Positions 1-8,578 of a stretch of DNA of 64,000 nucleotides are shown here, piece after piece (within the stretch, counting starts at the first letter, position 1; the number at the start of each line of letters is the position of its first letter). The DNA comes from an uncultured Rhodoferax sp. Its GTDB lineage: Bacteria; Pseudomonadota; Gammaproteobacteria; Burkholderiales; Burkholderiaceae_C. The position numbers were made by a program, and so were the translations under genes. The stretch is taken from the NCBI RefSeq assembly GCF_946221635.1, contig NZ_CAMIHB010000014.1, positions 45,774 to 109,773 of the forward strand, given 5' to 3'. The notes under the pieces were generated by a model that was not told the DNA's origin, made no database searches, and saw only the letters and a program-made list of their open reading frames with translations.

Positions 1-518
1 ACGTCACCCCCGGCAGCAAAGTCCCCGAGGCGTTCAACGTCATCATCGAAATCTCGATGAATGGCGACCCCATCAAATACGAAGTGGACAAGGCTTCGGG
101 CTGCATCTTTGTGGACCGTTTCATGAACACGGCCATGCACTACCCCACCAACTACGGCTATGTGCCCAAGACCATTGCCGGCGACGGCGACCCGGTCGAC
201 GTGCTCGTCATCACCCCCGTTCCCCTGCCGCCCGGCGTGGTGGTGCCCTGCCGTGCCATCGGCATCCTGAAGATGGAAGACGAAGGCGGCCTGGACGGCA
301 AAGTGCTGGCAGTGCCCACCGACAAGATCCTTCCCCTGTATTCCCGCTGGAAGACGCTGGAAGACCTGAACCCCGTACGCCTGAAGGCCATCGAGCACTT
401 CTTTGAACACTACAAAGATCTGGATGCAGGCAAGTGGGTCAAAGTGCAAGGTTGGGGCGGTGTGGACGAAGCCCACAAGGAGATCCTGGACGGCATCGCC
501 GCCTACAACCAGCAATAA
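1..518 (+). CDS. ppa: inorganic pyrophosphatase, 5' end missing
   Basis: Soluble family I inorganic pyrophosphatase, which hydrolyses PPi to two phosphates in the cytoplasm and pulls biosynthetic reactions forward. The open frame continues upstream of the window (first complete codon at base 3), so the ATG at 57 is an internal Met and not the start. Visible family features: the stretch FNVIIEIS before it, KYEVDK, the NYGYVPKT segment, and the metal-binding GDGDPVDVLV segment. The C-terminal half is complete and ends at a TAA. A bidirectional terminator follows. Identification is secure. Confidence 0.96.
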   Translation, partial: VTPGSKVPEAFNVIIEISMNGDPIKYEVDKASGCIFVDRFMNTAMHYPTNYGYVPKTIAGDGDPVDVLVITPVPLPPGVVVPCRAIGILKMEDEGGLDGKVLAVPTDKILPLYSRWKTLEDLNPVRLKAIEHFFEHYKDLDAGKWVKVQGWGGVDEAHKEILDGIAAYNQQ

Positions 519-554
519 GCCCCTGCCCCTCTTTTTGAGGGGGAAAAGGCTTCT

Positions 555-596
555 GGCCCCCGTGGTATCTGCGCGGGCAGCTATAAAAAAAAGAGC
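555..596 (+). repeat. 42-bp dispersed repeat, copy A (intergenic)
   Basis: First of nine copies of a 42-bp unit that starts GGCCCCCGTGG here and ends in AGC. It lies just after ppa. Its last bases (585-596) are also the A-run and GAGC that form the left arm of the ppa terminator hairpin, so the repeat and the terminator share sequence. Confidence 0.8.
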
Positions 597-626
597 GTTC
601 CCCCGCCGGGCAACGCTCTTTTTTCT
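585..626. terminator. bidirectional intrinsic terminator
   Basis: Inverted repeat: eight A then GAGCGTT at 585-599, a C/G-rich loop, AACGCTC then six T at 612-624. It reads as a Rho-independent terminator on both strands and separates ppa (plus) from the hydrolase gene (minus), which converge here. Confidence 0.85.
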
Positions 627-643
627 TGGGTGATGGGGGTGAT

Positions 644-1462
644 TCAGGGCCGTGCAGGGTCTGGGAAGACCCATTGCAGTAGCCTGCTTTCGCGCTCAAA
701 CGGTTTCCATTGTCCTGGTGCCTGCGCCAGCCGGTCCGCCACCACCCACCAGACGCTGGGGTTCACGCCCAGGCCGATGTGGCTGGCGAATACCTCCACG
801 TTTTCGGTTTGGGCATGCGCCTTGTCGGGTGCCTGGACGCTGGCCGACCAGGCCACCACGCCGTCGCTGCGCGAGTAGATGGAGGTGGTGGGTACGGGCG
901 GTGCGGCGGGCAAATCGAAGTTCTCCACCTCCTGCGCAATGCTGCGCCCACTCGTGAGCTCGTAGAGGCGCCAGGCGTTGGTGCTCCGGTGTGAGCCGGC
1001 GAACGGGGTGCCCAGGGTGATGACGCTGCGCACATGCTGGGGCAGTTCCTTGGCCAGTTCGCGGGCGTAAATGCCGCCCAGGCTCCAGCCCACCAGGCTC
1101 ACGGCCTCGCCGCTGGCCTCGGCCGTTTCCTGCACCTGGCGCTTGGCGGTTTCCAGCACACCGGCGCGCGGGCCGAAGTTGTAGCCCTGGTTCCAGCCCG
1201 AGATGTCGTAGCCCAGATTGCCCAGGTAGCCGCGCAGGGGCAGGGTGGAGCCGTCGCTGGCCGATAGGCCAGGAAACACGATGACCGGATGGCCGTCCCC
1301 GACGGGGGCCTTGGCCAGGGCTGGCCAGCTGGGCAGCACGGCCCACAGCTCCCAGGGCGCGCGCAGCTCCAGCGCCATCAGCCAGGCGTTGGGCGGCGGC
1401 GCGTGGTCGGCAGGTTTCTCGGTACGGGAAGGGCGGGAACGTCGGGAAGGGGCTTTGGCCAT
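644..1462 (-). CDS. lipase/esterase-like alpha/beta hydrolase
   Basis: Predicted 272-residue alpha/beta hydrolase. It shows the strand PVIVFPGLSASDGST and the nucleophile elbow GWSLGG with its Ser, as in PGAP1-like or triacylglycerol lipases. SRSDGVVAW holds a plausible acid Asp, and the SHIGLGVNPSVW segment near the C-terminus holds a plausible catalytic His. The start is set at the ATG at 1462; the open frame extends further upstream but would run into the neighbouring coding region. It lies 10 bp after the WS/DGAT gene on the same strand, so the pair is probably one transcript acting on neutral lipids. The substrate cannot be told from sequence. Confidence 0.85.
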   Translation of the reverse strand: MAKAPSRRSRPSRTEKPADHAPPPNAWLMALELRAPWELWAVLPSWPALAKAPVGDGHPVIVFPGLSASDGSTLPLRGYLGNLGYDISGWNQGYNFGPRAGVLETAKRQVQETAEASGEAVSLVGWSLGGIYARELAKELPQHVRSVITLGTPFAGSHRSTNAWRLYELTSGRSIAQEVENFDLPAAPPVPTTSIYSRSDGVVAWSASVQAPDKAHAQTENVEVFASHIGLGVNPSVWWVVADRLAQAPGQWKPFERESRLLQWVFPDPARP

Positions 1463-1472
1463 GGGGCTGGGG

Positions 1473-3044
1473 TCAGGCGCGCGTGCTGCGGGGACGGGAT
1501 GAAGACTGGGCAGCCACGGTAGCAGCTTTTGCCCGTTGGGCGCCCACACGCGGAGCGGTTTTAGTTGGGGCTCCCGATTTTTGGGTCGCCTTGGTGACTG
1601 GGGGCGGGGTAGGGGGTGCAGCCAACAGGGCACGCCCTTCTGCAAATGCCGCCACCAGCGCATCGCACAGGTCCTGTACCTGGGGTACAGCGGCCTGGTC
1701 GGCCACCACACCGAAGTCCACGCTGCCTGCGTAGGTCTGCACCGTGATGTTGAGCGCGATGCCGTGGATGACGATGGACATGGGGTGGAAGGTGAGCATG
1801 CGTGCGCCGGCCAGGTACGGGGGTCCGCGCGGCCCCGGTACGTTGCTGATGACCAGATTGGCCATCATGGGCATGCGCCGGGACAGGCCGCTGGCGCTAT
1901 AGGTCTTGAAGGCCGCCTTGGCCACCCCGCCCACGATCCAGGGCGCCAGCAGCGAGGGGTAATCGGTGGGCAGCATGCCCTTGAGGCTGCCCATGGCCGT
2001 CTTCACCTTGGCGGTGGATTCCATGATGGCCTGCAGGCGCTTGAGCGGGTGGGCCAGGTGCGTGCCCAGGCTCACCACGGTCATGGAGGCCTGGGTGGCG
2101 TAGTCCGTGTTGCCGTCTTCCCGCAGGCTGACCGGCATGGCCGCCAGCAGCGGCTTGCGCGGAATGCTGCCGTGCTGCGCCAGGTAGCTGCGCAGTGCGG
2201 TGGCGCAGATCCAGAGCACGATGTCGTTGAAGGAACCGCCCACGGCCTGGGCCATGGCACGGCAGTCTTCGAAGGGGAGGCTGGCGGTGGCAAAGCTGCG
2301 CGTTGTCCCTACGGCAACGTTGAAGTCCGTCAGCGGCGCCAGCGCAATGGGTGACTTGGCGCGCAGGCCCTGGCCGCTGCCCTTCAGGCTCTGCCGCGCC
2401 ACGGTGCTGCCAATGGCCTGGGCCGCCTCGGGCAGGGCGCGCACCAGCTTGGCGTATTGCGCCAGCGAGTTGGAGAACACCGCCCCCAGCATGCGGCCCA
2501 CACCCGGTCGCGCGGCCCGGGCGCTCTTGGCGCTGGGCGGCGGCACGGAGCGCGGTACGGGGCCGATGTCCAGCATGGCCTGCGCGAGTACCGTGCCGGC
2601 CTTGCCGTCCAGTGTGGCGTGGTGGATCTTGGAATACATGGCCCCGCACACCGTGCCGTCCGGGCAGTGCACGCGGTCAAATACATGGAATTCCCACAGT
2701 GGGCGGTTGCGGTCGATGAGGCCGGTGTGCAGCTCGGTGGCCAGCGCCCGGGCTTGGGCCAGGGTGAGCCTGCGGCCCTTGACCTTGCGGATATGGAAGT
2801 CCAGGTCGACGTCCGGGTCGGGCAGCCAGACCGGGTGGCCCAGGTCCAGCGGCATGAAACCGAGCTTGCGCGTGAACACGGGCGCCAGGTGCAGGCGCTG
2901 GGCGATGTGGGCGCGTATGGCCCGGTGCAGGCTGTAGCGCGGCGTGTCGGGCAGGGCGTAGAGGCAGAACGATCCCACGTGCATGGGGGTCTGCGGGGTT
3001 TCCAGGTAGAGGAAGGTGGCGTCCAGGCCGCTGAGGGTGTGCAT
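1473..3044 (-). CDS. wax ester synthase/diacylglycerol acyltransferase (WS/DGAT)
   Basis: Bifunctional-type acyl-CoA:alcohol/diacylglycerol acyltransferase of 523 residues, which in this family makes wax esters or triacylglycerol as storage lipid. The active-site motif HHxxxDG is present as HHATLDG near residue 145, and the conserved NVPGP segment is near residue 400. The chosen ATG (3044) follows an AGGAG ribosome site and gives the typical N-terminus MHTLSGLDATFLYLET. The last 60 residues are a low-complexity Pro/Thr/Lys/Ala tail not needed by the family fold. It pairs with the downstream lipase-like gene. Confidence 0.92.
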   Translation of the reverse strand: MHTLSGLDATFLYLETPQTPMHVGSFCLYALPDTPRYSLHRAIRAHIAQRLHLAPVFTRKLGFMPLDLGHPVWLPDPDVDLDFHIRKVKGRRLTLAQARALATELHTGLIDRNRPLWEFHVFDRVHCPDGTVCGAMYSKIHHATLDGKAGTVLAQAMLDIGPVPRSVPPPSAKSARAARPGVGRMLGAVFSNSLAQYAKLVRALPEAAQAIGSTVARQSLKGSGQGLRAKSPIALAPLTDFNVAVGTTRSFATASLPFEDCRAMAQAVGGSFNDIVLWICATALRSYLAQHGSIPRKPLLAAMPVSLREDGNTDYATQASMTVVSLGTHLAHPLKRLQAIMESTAKVKTAMGSLKGMLPTDYPSLLAPWIVGGVAKAAFKTYSASGLSRRMPMMANLVISNVPGPRGPPYLAGARMLTFHPMSIVIHGIALNITVQTYAGSVDFGVVADQAAVPQVQDLCDALVAAFAEGRALLAAPPTPPPVTKATQKSGAPTKTAPRVGAQRAKAATVAAQSSSRPRSTRA

Positions 3045-3190
3045 GGGGAGGGTCTCCTGGGGGCAGCAGCGTAGCAGCGCCCGGCGTCGCATGGGGCTAG
3101 GGTTTGCCAAGGGCGAAAAAGTCTGTTCACGGCGCGGCAGTGCGTGTGTATGATGAACCGCAAGGTCCCCAACTTCACAGGAGCGCGACG

Positions 3191-5263
3191 ATGGCGATTG
3201 GTGTGATGACCTCCCTGCGCGGGAAAATCGTGGCCGTGGTTGGCCTGCTGGTGGCAGCCGGGCTGCTGGTGCTGTCGGCGACCAATGTCTATACCGCCCG
3301 CAGCCACGCGCTGCAGTCGCTGGAGGACCAGACCAAGGCCCTGTCCCGGGCGCACGCGGCGGGTGTGGGCGACTGGGTGGCCGCGCGCAAGCAGGTGGTG
3401 AAGTCCTTTGCCGGCGCCGTGCCGGAGGCCGATCCCATCAAGTTCCTGCAGCAGGCCAAGATCGCCGGCGACGTGGACACGGCCTATATCGGCTATTCCG
3501 ACAAGCGCACGGCTTTCTCCAGCCCGCAGACGCTCCCCCCCGATTACGACCCGACCTCCCGCCCCTGGTACCAGCTGGCGGCCAAGGCGTCCGAGCCGGT
3601 GGTGACCGAACCTTATCTGGACGCGGGTACCAAGAAACTGGTGATCACCTTTGCGAATGCCGTCAAGGACGGCGCCCAGGTCTCTGCCGTGACCGCGCTG
3701 GACGTGTTCATGGACGGTGTGGTGCGCAATGTGGCTTCCATCCGCCCCACGCCCGGTACCTACGGCCTGATCGTGGGCAAGGACGGCAAGATCGTCGTGC
3801 ATGAAGATACCTCGCTGGCCATGAAGGCGGTGACGGATATTGCGCCCGACCTGGGCGGTGGCGCGGTCGAGGCGCTGGCCAGTGCCGGCACGTTGCGCGA
3901 CGTCACCATGGGCGGTGAGTCCCGTCTGGTCTATGCGCAGGCGATTCCGGGCACGAGCTGGACCCTGCTGGTGGCGCTGAACCGCGCGGAGGCGATGCGC
4001 GGCGTGACGGCCATGGTCTGGTCGTCGATCGCCTGGAGTGTGGTGATCGCGGTGATCGCGGTACTGGTGATCGGTGGCATCCTCACCAAGGTGCTGGGGC
4101 GCCTGGTGGTGCTGCGCAATGCCATGCAGGATATCGGCTCTGGTGAGGGCGACCTGACCCAGCGCATTCCCACCGCGGGCAATGACGAGCTCGCCGCCAT
4201 TGCCGCGGGCTTCAACCAGTTTGTGGAAAAGACCCAGGGCGTGCTGCGCCAGGTGCGCAGCAGCGCCGACAGCGTGGCCAACGCCAGTGCTGAAATCGCG
4301 CAGGGCAATAACGACCTCAGCGCCCGCACCGAACAGCAGGCCAGCGCCCTTGAGGAAACCGCTGCCAGCATGGAGGAACTGGGTTCCACCGTGAAGCAGA
4401 ACGCCGACTCCGCCTCCCAGGCCAACCAGCTGGCCATGAACGCCTCCCGTGTCGCTGTCCAAGGTGGCGAGGTGGTCGGTCAGGTGGTGGAAACCATGAA
4501 AGGCATCAACGAAGCCTCGCGCAAGATCGCCGACATCATCAGCGTCATCGATGGCATCGCCTTCCAGACCAATATCCTGGCCTTGAACGCCGCCGTGGAA
4601 GCGGCCCGCGCGGGCGAGCAGGGCCGGGGCTTTGCGGTGGTGGCCAGTGAGGTGCGCAGCCTGGCCGGACGCAGTGCCGAGGCGGCCAAGGAAATCAAAG
4701 GGTTGATTGGGGACAGCGTGACCCGGGTAGAACAGGGCAGTGCCTTGGTGGACCAAGCCGGCACCACCATGACCGAGGTGGTCACCAGCATCCGCCGGGT
4801 GACCGACATCATGGGCGAGATCAGCGCGGCCAGCAGCGAGCAGAGTGCGGGCGTGGCGCAGGTCGGTGAAGCCGTGACGTCCATGGACCAGACCACGCAG
4901 CAGAACGCGGCGCTGGTGGAGGAGATGGCGGCGGCGGCATCGAGCCTGAAGAGCCAGGCGCAGGACCTGGTGCAGGTGGTGGCGGTATTCAAACTGGGCA
5001 ACGAGACTGCGGGACACGGCCTGGCGCACCTGCCGCCAGCCCCGGTACGATCCAGTGCGCCCAAGGCCCAGCCCTTCAAGGGGCCGGAGCGCCGTGGCGA
5101 CGCCCCAGCGGCCGCGCCCGCCAAGTCTTCTCCCAAGCCTGCGGCCAAACCCAAGGCGCCGCCGGCTCCGCCCGCGGCGGCCCATCCGCCCGTCACGGTC
5201 GTGCCCAAGACCAGCACCAAGGTGACACCGGCAGGCGGTGACGACGACTGGGAGACCTTTTAA
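3191..5263 (+). CDS. methyl-accepting chemotaxis protein with Cache sensor
   Basis: Membrane chemoreceptor of 690 residues. Order: TM helix about 12-33, periplasmic double-Cache-like ligand domain about 35-270 (it includes the RPWYQLAAK segment), TM helix about 280-300, HAMP domain, then a long cytoplasmic coiled coil with the signalling tip (segment IAFQTNILALNAAVEAARAG). A Pro/Ala/Lys-rich linker leads to the C-terminal pentapeptide DWETF, the kind that tethers CheR/CheB. The start ATG (3191) is preceded by AGGAG. Cache domains usually bind small carboxylates or amino acids; the ligand is not predictable. No chemotaxis genes are adjacent; cheWZY are 32 kb away. Confidence 0.95.
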   Translation: MAIGVMTSLRGKIVAVVGLLVAAGLLVLSATNVYTARSHALQSLEDQTKALSRAHAAGVGDWVAARKQVVKSFAGAVPEADPIKFLQQAKIAGDVDTAYIGYSDKRTAFSSPQTLPPDYDPTSRPWYQLAAKASEPVVTEPYLDAGTKKLVITFANAVKDGAQVSAVTALDVFMDGVVRNVASIRPTPGTYGLIVGKDGKIVVHEDTSLAMKAVTDIAPDLGGGAVEALASAGTLRDVTMGGESRLVYAQAIPGTSWTLLVALNRAEAMRGVTAMVWSSIAWSVVIAVIAVLVIGGILTKVLGRLVVLRNAMQDIGSGEGDLTQRIPTAGNDELAAIAAGFNQFVEKTQGVLRQVRSSADSVANASAEIAQGNNDLSARTEQQASALEETAASMEELGSTVKQNADSASQANQLAMNASRVAVQGGEVVGQVVETMKGINEASRKIADIISVIDGIAFQTNILALNAAVEAARAGEQGRGFAVVASEVRSLAGRSAEAAKEIKGLIGDSVTRVEQGSALVDQAGTTMTEVVTSIRRVTDIMGEISAASSEQSAGVAQVGEAVTSMDQTTQQNAALVEEMAAAASSLKSQAQDLVQVVAVFKLGNETAGHGLAHLPPAPVRSSAPKAQPFKGPERRGDAPAAAPAKSSPKPAAKPKAPPAPPAAAHPPVTVVPKTSTKVTPAGGDDDWETF

Positions 5264-5269
5264 GTCGGG

Positions 5270-6466
5270 TCAGACCGGCTGCCGGAAGGGCGAGCGCTGC
5301 CCCAGATCGTCCAGGTAGTGGCCTATACCCTGGCCTTCGCGTTCCAAAAAGCGGGCCACGGCGTCGGCAAAGGCCGGGTGCGCCAGCCAGTGCGTGCTGG
5401 TGGTCTTGACCGGCATCAGGGCCCGAGCCATTTTGTGTTCGCCTTGTGCGCCGCCCTCAAAGCGCTGGTGAGCATTCGCCATGCACCATTGCAGCGGCTG
5501 GTAGTAGCAGGCCTCGAAGTGCAGGCAGTCCACCGGCTCCAGCGCGCCCCAGTAGCGGCCGTAGGCCACCCGGGTGGTTTCAGTGCCATTTTGGTCTGTA
5601 GCCCTTGTGGAATATGCGCCAACAGCTATCAAACTGCTAGCAATGGGGCGGCCGTTGCGCTCCGCCACAAACAGCAGCCAGTTCTCCGGCATGGTTCGGG
5701 CCAGGCGCGCGAAGAAGTCGCGGTTCAGGTAGGGTGGGTTGCCGTGCTCCAGATAGGTGCGTTCGTAGCAGCGGTAGAAAAAGTCCCAGTCGGCGTCTGA
5801 AATATCGGTCCCCTGGGCGTGGCGGAAGGTCACCCCGGCCTCGGCCACCTTGCGCCGCTCCTGGCGGATCTTCTTGCGCTTGTCCTGCGCCAGGCTGGCG
5901 AGGAAGGCATCGAAGTCGGCGTAGCCGGGTTGTGTGTTCCGCCAGTGGAATTGCACCGTGTGGCGCTCCATGAGTTTGGCGGATGCGCTGGCCTGCACAT
6001 CTTCTTCACTGGCGAACAGTGTATGCAGCGACGACGCGCCCACCTCTTCACACCATGCCACCACCGCCCGCAGCAGCGCGGCGCGCGCCTGTGCGTCCCG
6101 CGCCAGCAATCGTGCACCCGGTACGGGGGTGAAGGGCACCGCAATCACCGCCTTGGGGTAGTAGGGCAGGCCATGCTGCTGGTAGGCGCTGGCCCAGGCC
6201 CAGTCGAAGACGTACTCGCCGTAGGAATGGTCTTTCAGGTAGACCATGCAGGCGGCCTGCAGCACGCCGTTCGCGTGCAGCGCGACACAGTGGGGCGTCC
6301 AGCCGGTGGCCGTGCTGGCGCAGCCGCTGTCTTCGAGCGCGGCCAGGTAGGCGTGGCGCATGAAGGGGCTGGGCTGGGTTTGTAAAGCCAGCAGCGCGTC
6401 CCAGCTGGCAGCGTCTATCGCGTGTACCGAGGGGTGAACCCCGATGACATAATCGACTTCACCCAT
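5270..6466 (-). CDS. DUF482 / FemAB-like N-acyltransferase family protein
   Basis: Predicted 398-residue member of the DUF482 family (GNAT/FemAB-like fold, function poorly known). Family marks: KRKKIRQERRKV near the middle, YLEHGNPPYL, NWLLFVAERNGRPIASSL, and GRYWGALE followed by LHFEACYYQ. Between IASSL and GRYWG lies an extra stretch of about 20 residues encoded by repeat copy B, read antisense; family proteins are expected to go almost directly from one motif to the other. The ATG at 6466 is preferred over the longer frame because a GAGGGGTG site precedes it. It is divergent from nadE. Confidence 0.85.
   Translation of the reverse strand: MGEVDYVIGVHPSVHAIDAASWDALLALQTQPSPFMRHAYLAALEDSGCASTATGWTPHCVALHANGVLQAACMVYLKDHSYGEYVFDWAWASAYQQHGLPYYPKAVIAVPFTPVPGARLLARDAQARAALLRAVVAWCEEVGASSLHTLFASEEDVQASASAKLMERHTVQFHWRNTQPGYADFDAFLASLAQDKRKKIRQERRKVAEAGVTFRHAQGTDISDADWDFFYRCYERTYLEHGNPPYLNRDFFARLARTMPENWLLFVAERNGRPIASSLIAVGAYSTRATDQNGTETTRVAYGRYWGALEPVDCLHFEACYYQPLQWCMANAHQRFEGGAQGEHKMARALMPVKTTSTHWLAHPAFADAVARFLEREGQGIGHYLDDLGQRSPFRQPV
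5600..5641 (+). repeat. 42-bp dispersed repeat, copy B (inside the DUF482 gene)
   Basis: Exact 42-bp unit with AGCCC at its left end and TAGC at its right end, embedded in the minus-strand gene. Read in frame it encodes 14 codons from GCT to GCT: ASSLIAVGAYSTRA. It has the same length and codon phase as copy E in murI. Confidence 0.85.
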
Positions 6467-6516
6467 GGGCCGCACCCCTCGCGCTGGCGCGGCACTGAAC
6501 AACGTTTGGCTGGTTC

Positions 6517-8193
6517 ATGACTCTTTCACTGTGCGTTGCACAACTCAATTTCATCGTCGGCGATCTGGACGGCAACGTCAAAAAAATCGTGGATGCGGCG
6601 ACCCAGGCTTACGCCGACGGCGCGCGCCTGGTACTGACCCCTGAGCTGTCCATCTGCGGCTATGCGGCCGAAGACCTGTTTCTGCGGCCTGCCTTCATCG
6701 CGGCCTGTGATGATGCCGTGAAAGCCGTGGCCCGTCAGTTGGCCGGGTTAAAAGGCCTCTGCGTGGTGGTGGGCCACCCCACGGGCGGCGACAGCCGCAC
6801 CAAGTCCGTGGCGGTGCAGCAGCGTTTCAACACCGCCAGCGTGCTGCGCGAGGGCCAGGTGGTGGCTTCCTACGCCAAGCGCGAGCTGCCCAACTACCAG
6901 GTCTTTGACGAACGCCGCTATTTCACGCCCGGCAATGGCGTCTGCGTGTTCACGGCGGGCGAGGGAGCGGACGCCGTCAAAGTGGGCCTCCTGATTTGCG
7001 AAGACGCCTGGTTTGTGGAGCCCGCACGCCTGGCCAAGGACGCGGGCGCCGAGTTGCTGGCCGTCATCAACGCCTCGCCCTTCCACGTGGGCAAGGGCTA
7101 CGAGCGCGAAGCCATGATGTCCCAGCGTTGCAAGGCCACGGGCCTGCCCCTGGTCTACGCCCACCTCGTGGGCGGACAGGACGAGGTGGTGTTCGAGGGC
7201 CATTCCTTTGCGCTGAACGCCGACGGCTCCGTGGCCGGCCGTGCTCCCAGTTTCAAGGAAAATCTGTTTCCAGCCCGCGTGGAACGTGCGCTGGAAGCTA
7301 TGAAAATAGTAGCAAACGTGGAGCCCGAACGCAGCCCTGAGGCCGACCTGTGGGACGCGCTGGTGCTGGGTGTGCGCGACTACATCGGCAAGAACGGCTT
7401 CCCCGGTGCACTGCTGGGCCTGTCGGGCGGTATCGATTCGGCCCTGGTGCTGGCCGTGGCGGTGGACGCCATTGGCAAGGACAAGGTGCGCGCGGTGATG
7501 ATGCCCTCGCCCTACACGGCCGACATCAGCTGGATCGACGCGCGCGACATGGCGGCCCGCCTGGGCGTGCGCTACGACGAGATTTCCATCGTGCCCGAGT
7601 TCGAGGCGTTCAAGGCCTCCCTGGCGCCGCACTTTGTGGGGAGGGCGGAGGACACGACCGAAGAAAACATCCAGGCCCGCATCCGCGGGACCCTGCTCAT
7701 GGCCCTCAGCAACAAATTCGGCAGCATTGTGCTGACCACGGGTAACAAGAGTGAAATGGCCACCGGTTACTGCACGCTCTATGGCGACATGGCCGGCGGC
7801 TTTGCCGTCATCAAGGACCTGGCCAAGACCACGGTGTTCAAGCTCTGCCGCTGGCGCAATCTGCACGACCCGTACGGCACCGGCGCAGAGCCCATCCCCG
7901 AGCGCATCATCACCCGTCCGCCCAGTGCCGAGCTGCGCCCCGACCAGAAGGACCAGGACAGCCTGCCGCCCTACGAAGTGCTGGACGCCATCCTGGAACG
8001 CTATATGGAGAATGACGAGAGCATCGAATCCATCATTGCCGCCGGGTTCGCGCCGGCCGACGTGGAAAAGGTGACCCGCCTCATCAAGATCAACGAGTAC
8101 AAACGCCGCCAGGCGCCCGTGGGCATTCGCGTCACCCACCGCAGCTTTGGCAAGGATTGGCGTTATCCTATTACCAGCAAGTTCCGGGCGTAA
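6517..8193 (+). CDS. nadE: glutamine-dependent NAD+ synthetase
   Basis: Last step of NAD synthesis: amidation of nicotinate adenine dinucleotide using ATP, with ammonia drawn from glutamine. 558 residues. The N-terminal nitrilase-like glutaminase domain (about 1-245) has the Glu-Lys-Cys triad in LTPELS, KRELPNYQVF and LLICEDAW. The C-terminal synthetase domain starts near 265 and has the PP-loop LGLSGGIDSALV and the TTGNKSE segment. Repeat copy C encodes 14 residues of the linker between the two domains. The start ATG has only a weak ribosome site. glnB follows 32 bp downstream. Confidence 0.97.
   Translation: MTLSLCVAQLNFIVGDLDGNVKKIVDAATQAYADGARLVLTPELSICGYAAEDLFLRPAFIAACDDAVKAVARQLAGLKGLCVVVGHPTGGDSRTKSVAVQQRFNTASVLREGQVVASYAKRELPNYQVFDERRYFTPGNGVCVFTAGEGADAVKVGLLICEDAWFVEPARLAKDAGAELLAVINASPFHVGKGYEREAMMSQRCKATGLPLVYAHLVGGQDEVVFEGHSFALNADGSVAGRAPSFKENLFPARVERALEAMKIVANVEPERSPEADLWDALVLGVRDYIGKNGFPGALLGLSGGIDSALVLAVAVDAIGKDKVRAVMMPSPYTADISWIDARDMAARLGVRYDEISIVPEFEAFKASLAPHFVGRAEDTTEENIQARIRGTLLMALSNKFGSIVLTTGNKSEMATGYCTLYGDMAGGFAVIKDLAKTTVFKLCRWRNLHDPYGTGAEPIPERIITRPPSAELRPDQKDQDSLPPYEVLDAILERYMENDESIESIIAAGFAPADVEKVTRLIKINEYKRRQAPVGIRVTHRSFGKDWRYPITSKFRA
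7272..7313 (+). repeat. 42-bp dispersed repeat, copy C (inside nadE)
   Basis: A 42-bp unit from AGCCCGCGTGG to GTAGC in the sense orientation. In frame it gives the 14 codons GCC to GCA: ARVERALEAMKIVA. Position and phase match copies G and H exactly. Confidence 0.85.
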
Positions 8194-8225
8194 ACGCCGC
8201 AACATTTACCGCAAGAGACAAGACC

Positions 8226-8564
8226 ATGAAACAGATCACCGCCGTCGTCAAACCGTTCAAACTCGAAGAAGTCCGCGAAGCGCTGGCAGATTGCGGCGTG
8301 ACCGGTCTGACCGTGACCGAGGTCAAGGGGTTTGGTCGCCAGAAGGGCCATACCGAGCTCTACCGCGGTGCCGAGTATGTGGTGGACTTTCTGCCCAAGG
8401 TGAAGGTGGAAGTGGTCGTGAAGACCGAAGACGTGGACCGCTGCGTAGACGCCATCGTCAAGGCTGCCCACACCGGCAAGATCGGTGACGGCAAGATCTT
8501 CGTCACTGCCGTGGAGCGCGTGATCCGCATCCGCACCGGCGAGCAGGACGAATCCGCCGTCTGA
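8226..8564 (+). CDS. glnB: P-II nitrogen regulatory protein
   Basis: Trimeric P-II signal protein of 112 residues that reports nitrogen/carbon status (2-oxoglutarate, ATP/ADP) to glutamine synthetase adenylylation and the NtrB/C system. It starts MKQITAVVKPFKLEEV and carries the T-loop KGHTELYRGAEYVVD with the uridylylated Tyr51, the B-loop TGKIGDGKIF, and the C-loop end RTGEQDESAV. Placement after nadE with no amtB nearby favours the name glnB over glnK, but sequence alone does not separate them firmly. Confidence 0.93.
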   Translation: MKQITAVVKPFKLEEVREALADCGVTGLTVTEVKGFGRQKGHTELYRGAEYVVDFLPKVKVEVVVKTEDVDRCVDAIVKAAHTGKIGDGKIFVTAVERVIRIRTGEQDESAV

Positions 8565-8578
8565 GGCCCGTTCAGCGC

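Noticed and set aside
57..518. ppa start at the ATG at 57
   Set aside because: The frame is open to the window edge and encodes the conserved residues before it, so the true start lies upstream.
2384..5185. 933-codon minus-strand frame opposite the chemoreceptor
   Set aside because: Shadow of the receptor; its end only overlaps the WS/DGAT gene in another frame. No ribosome site and no recognisable domain.
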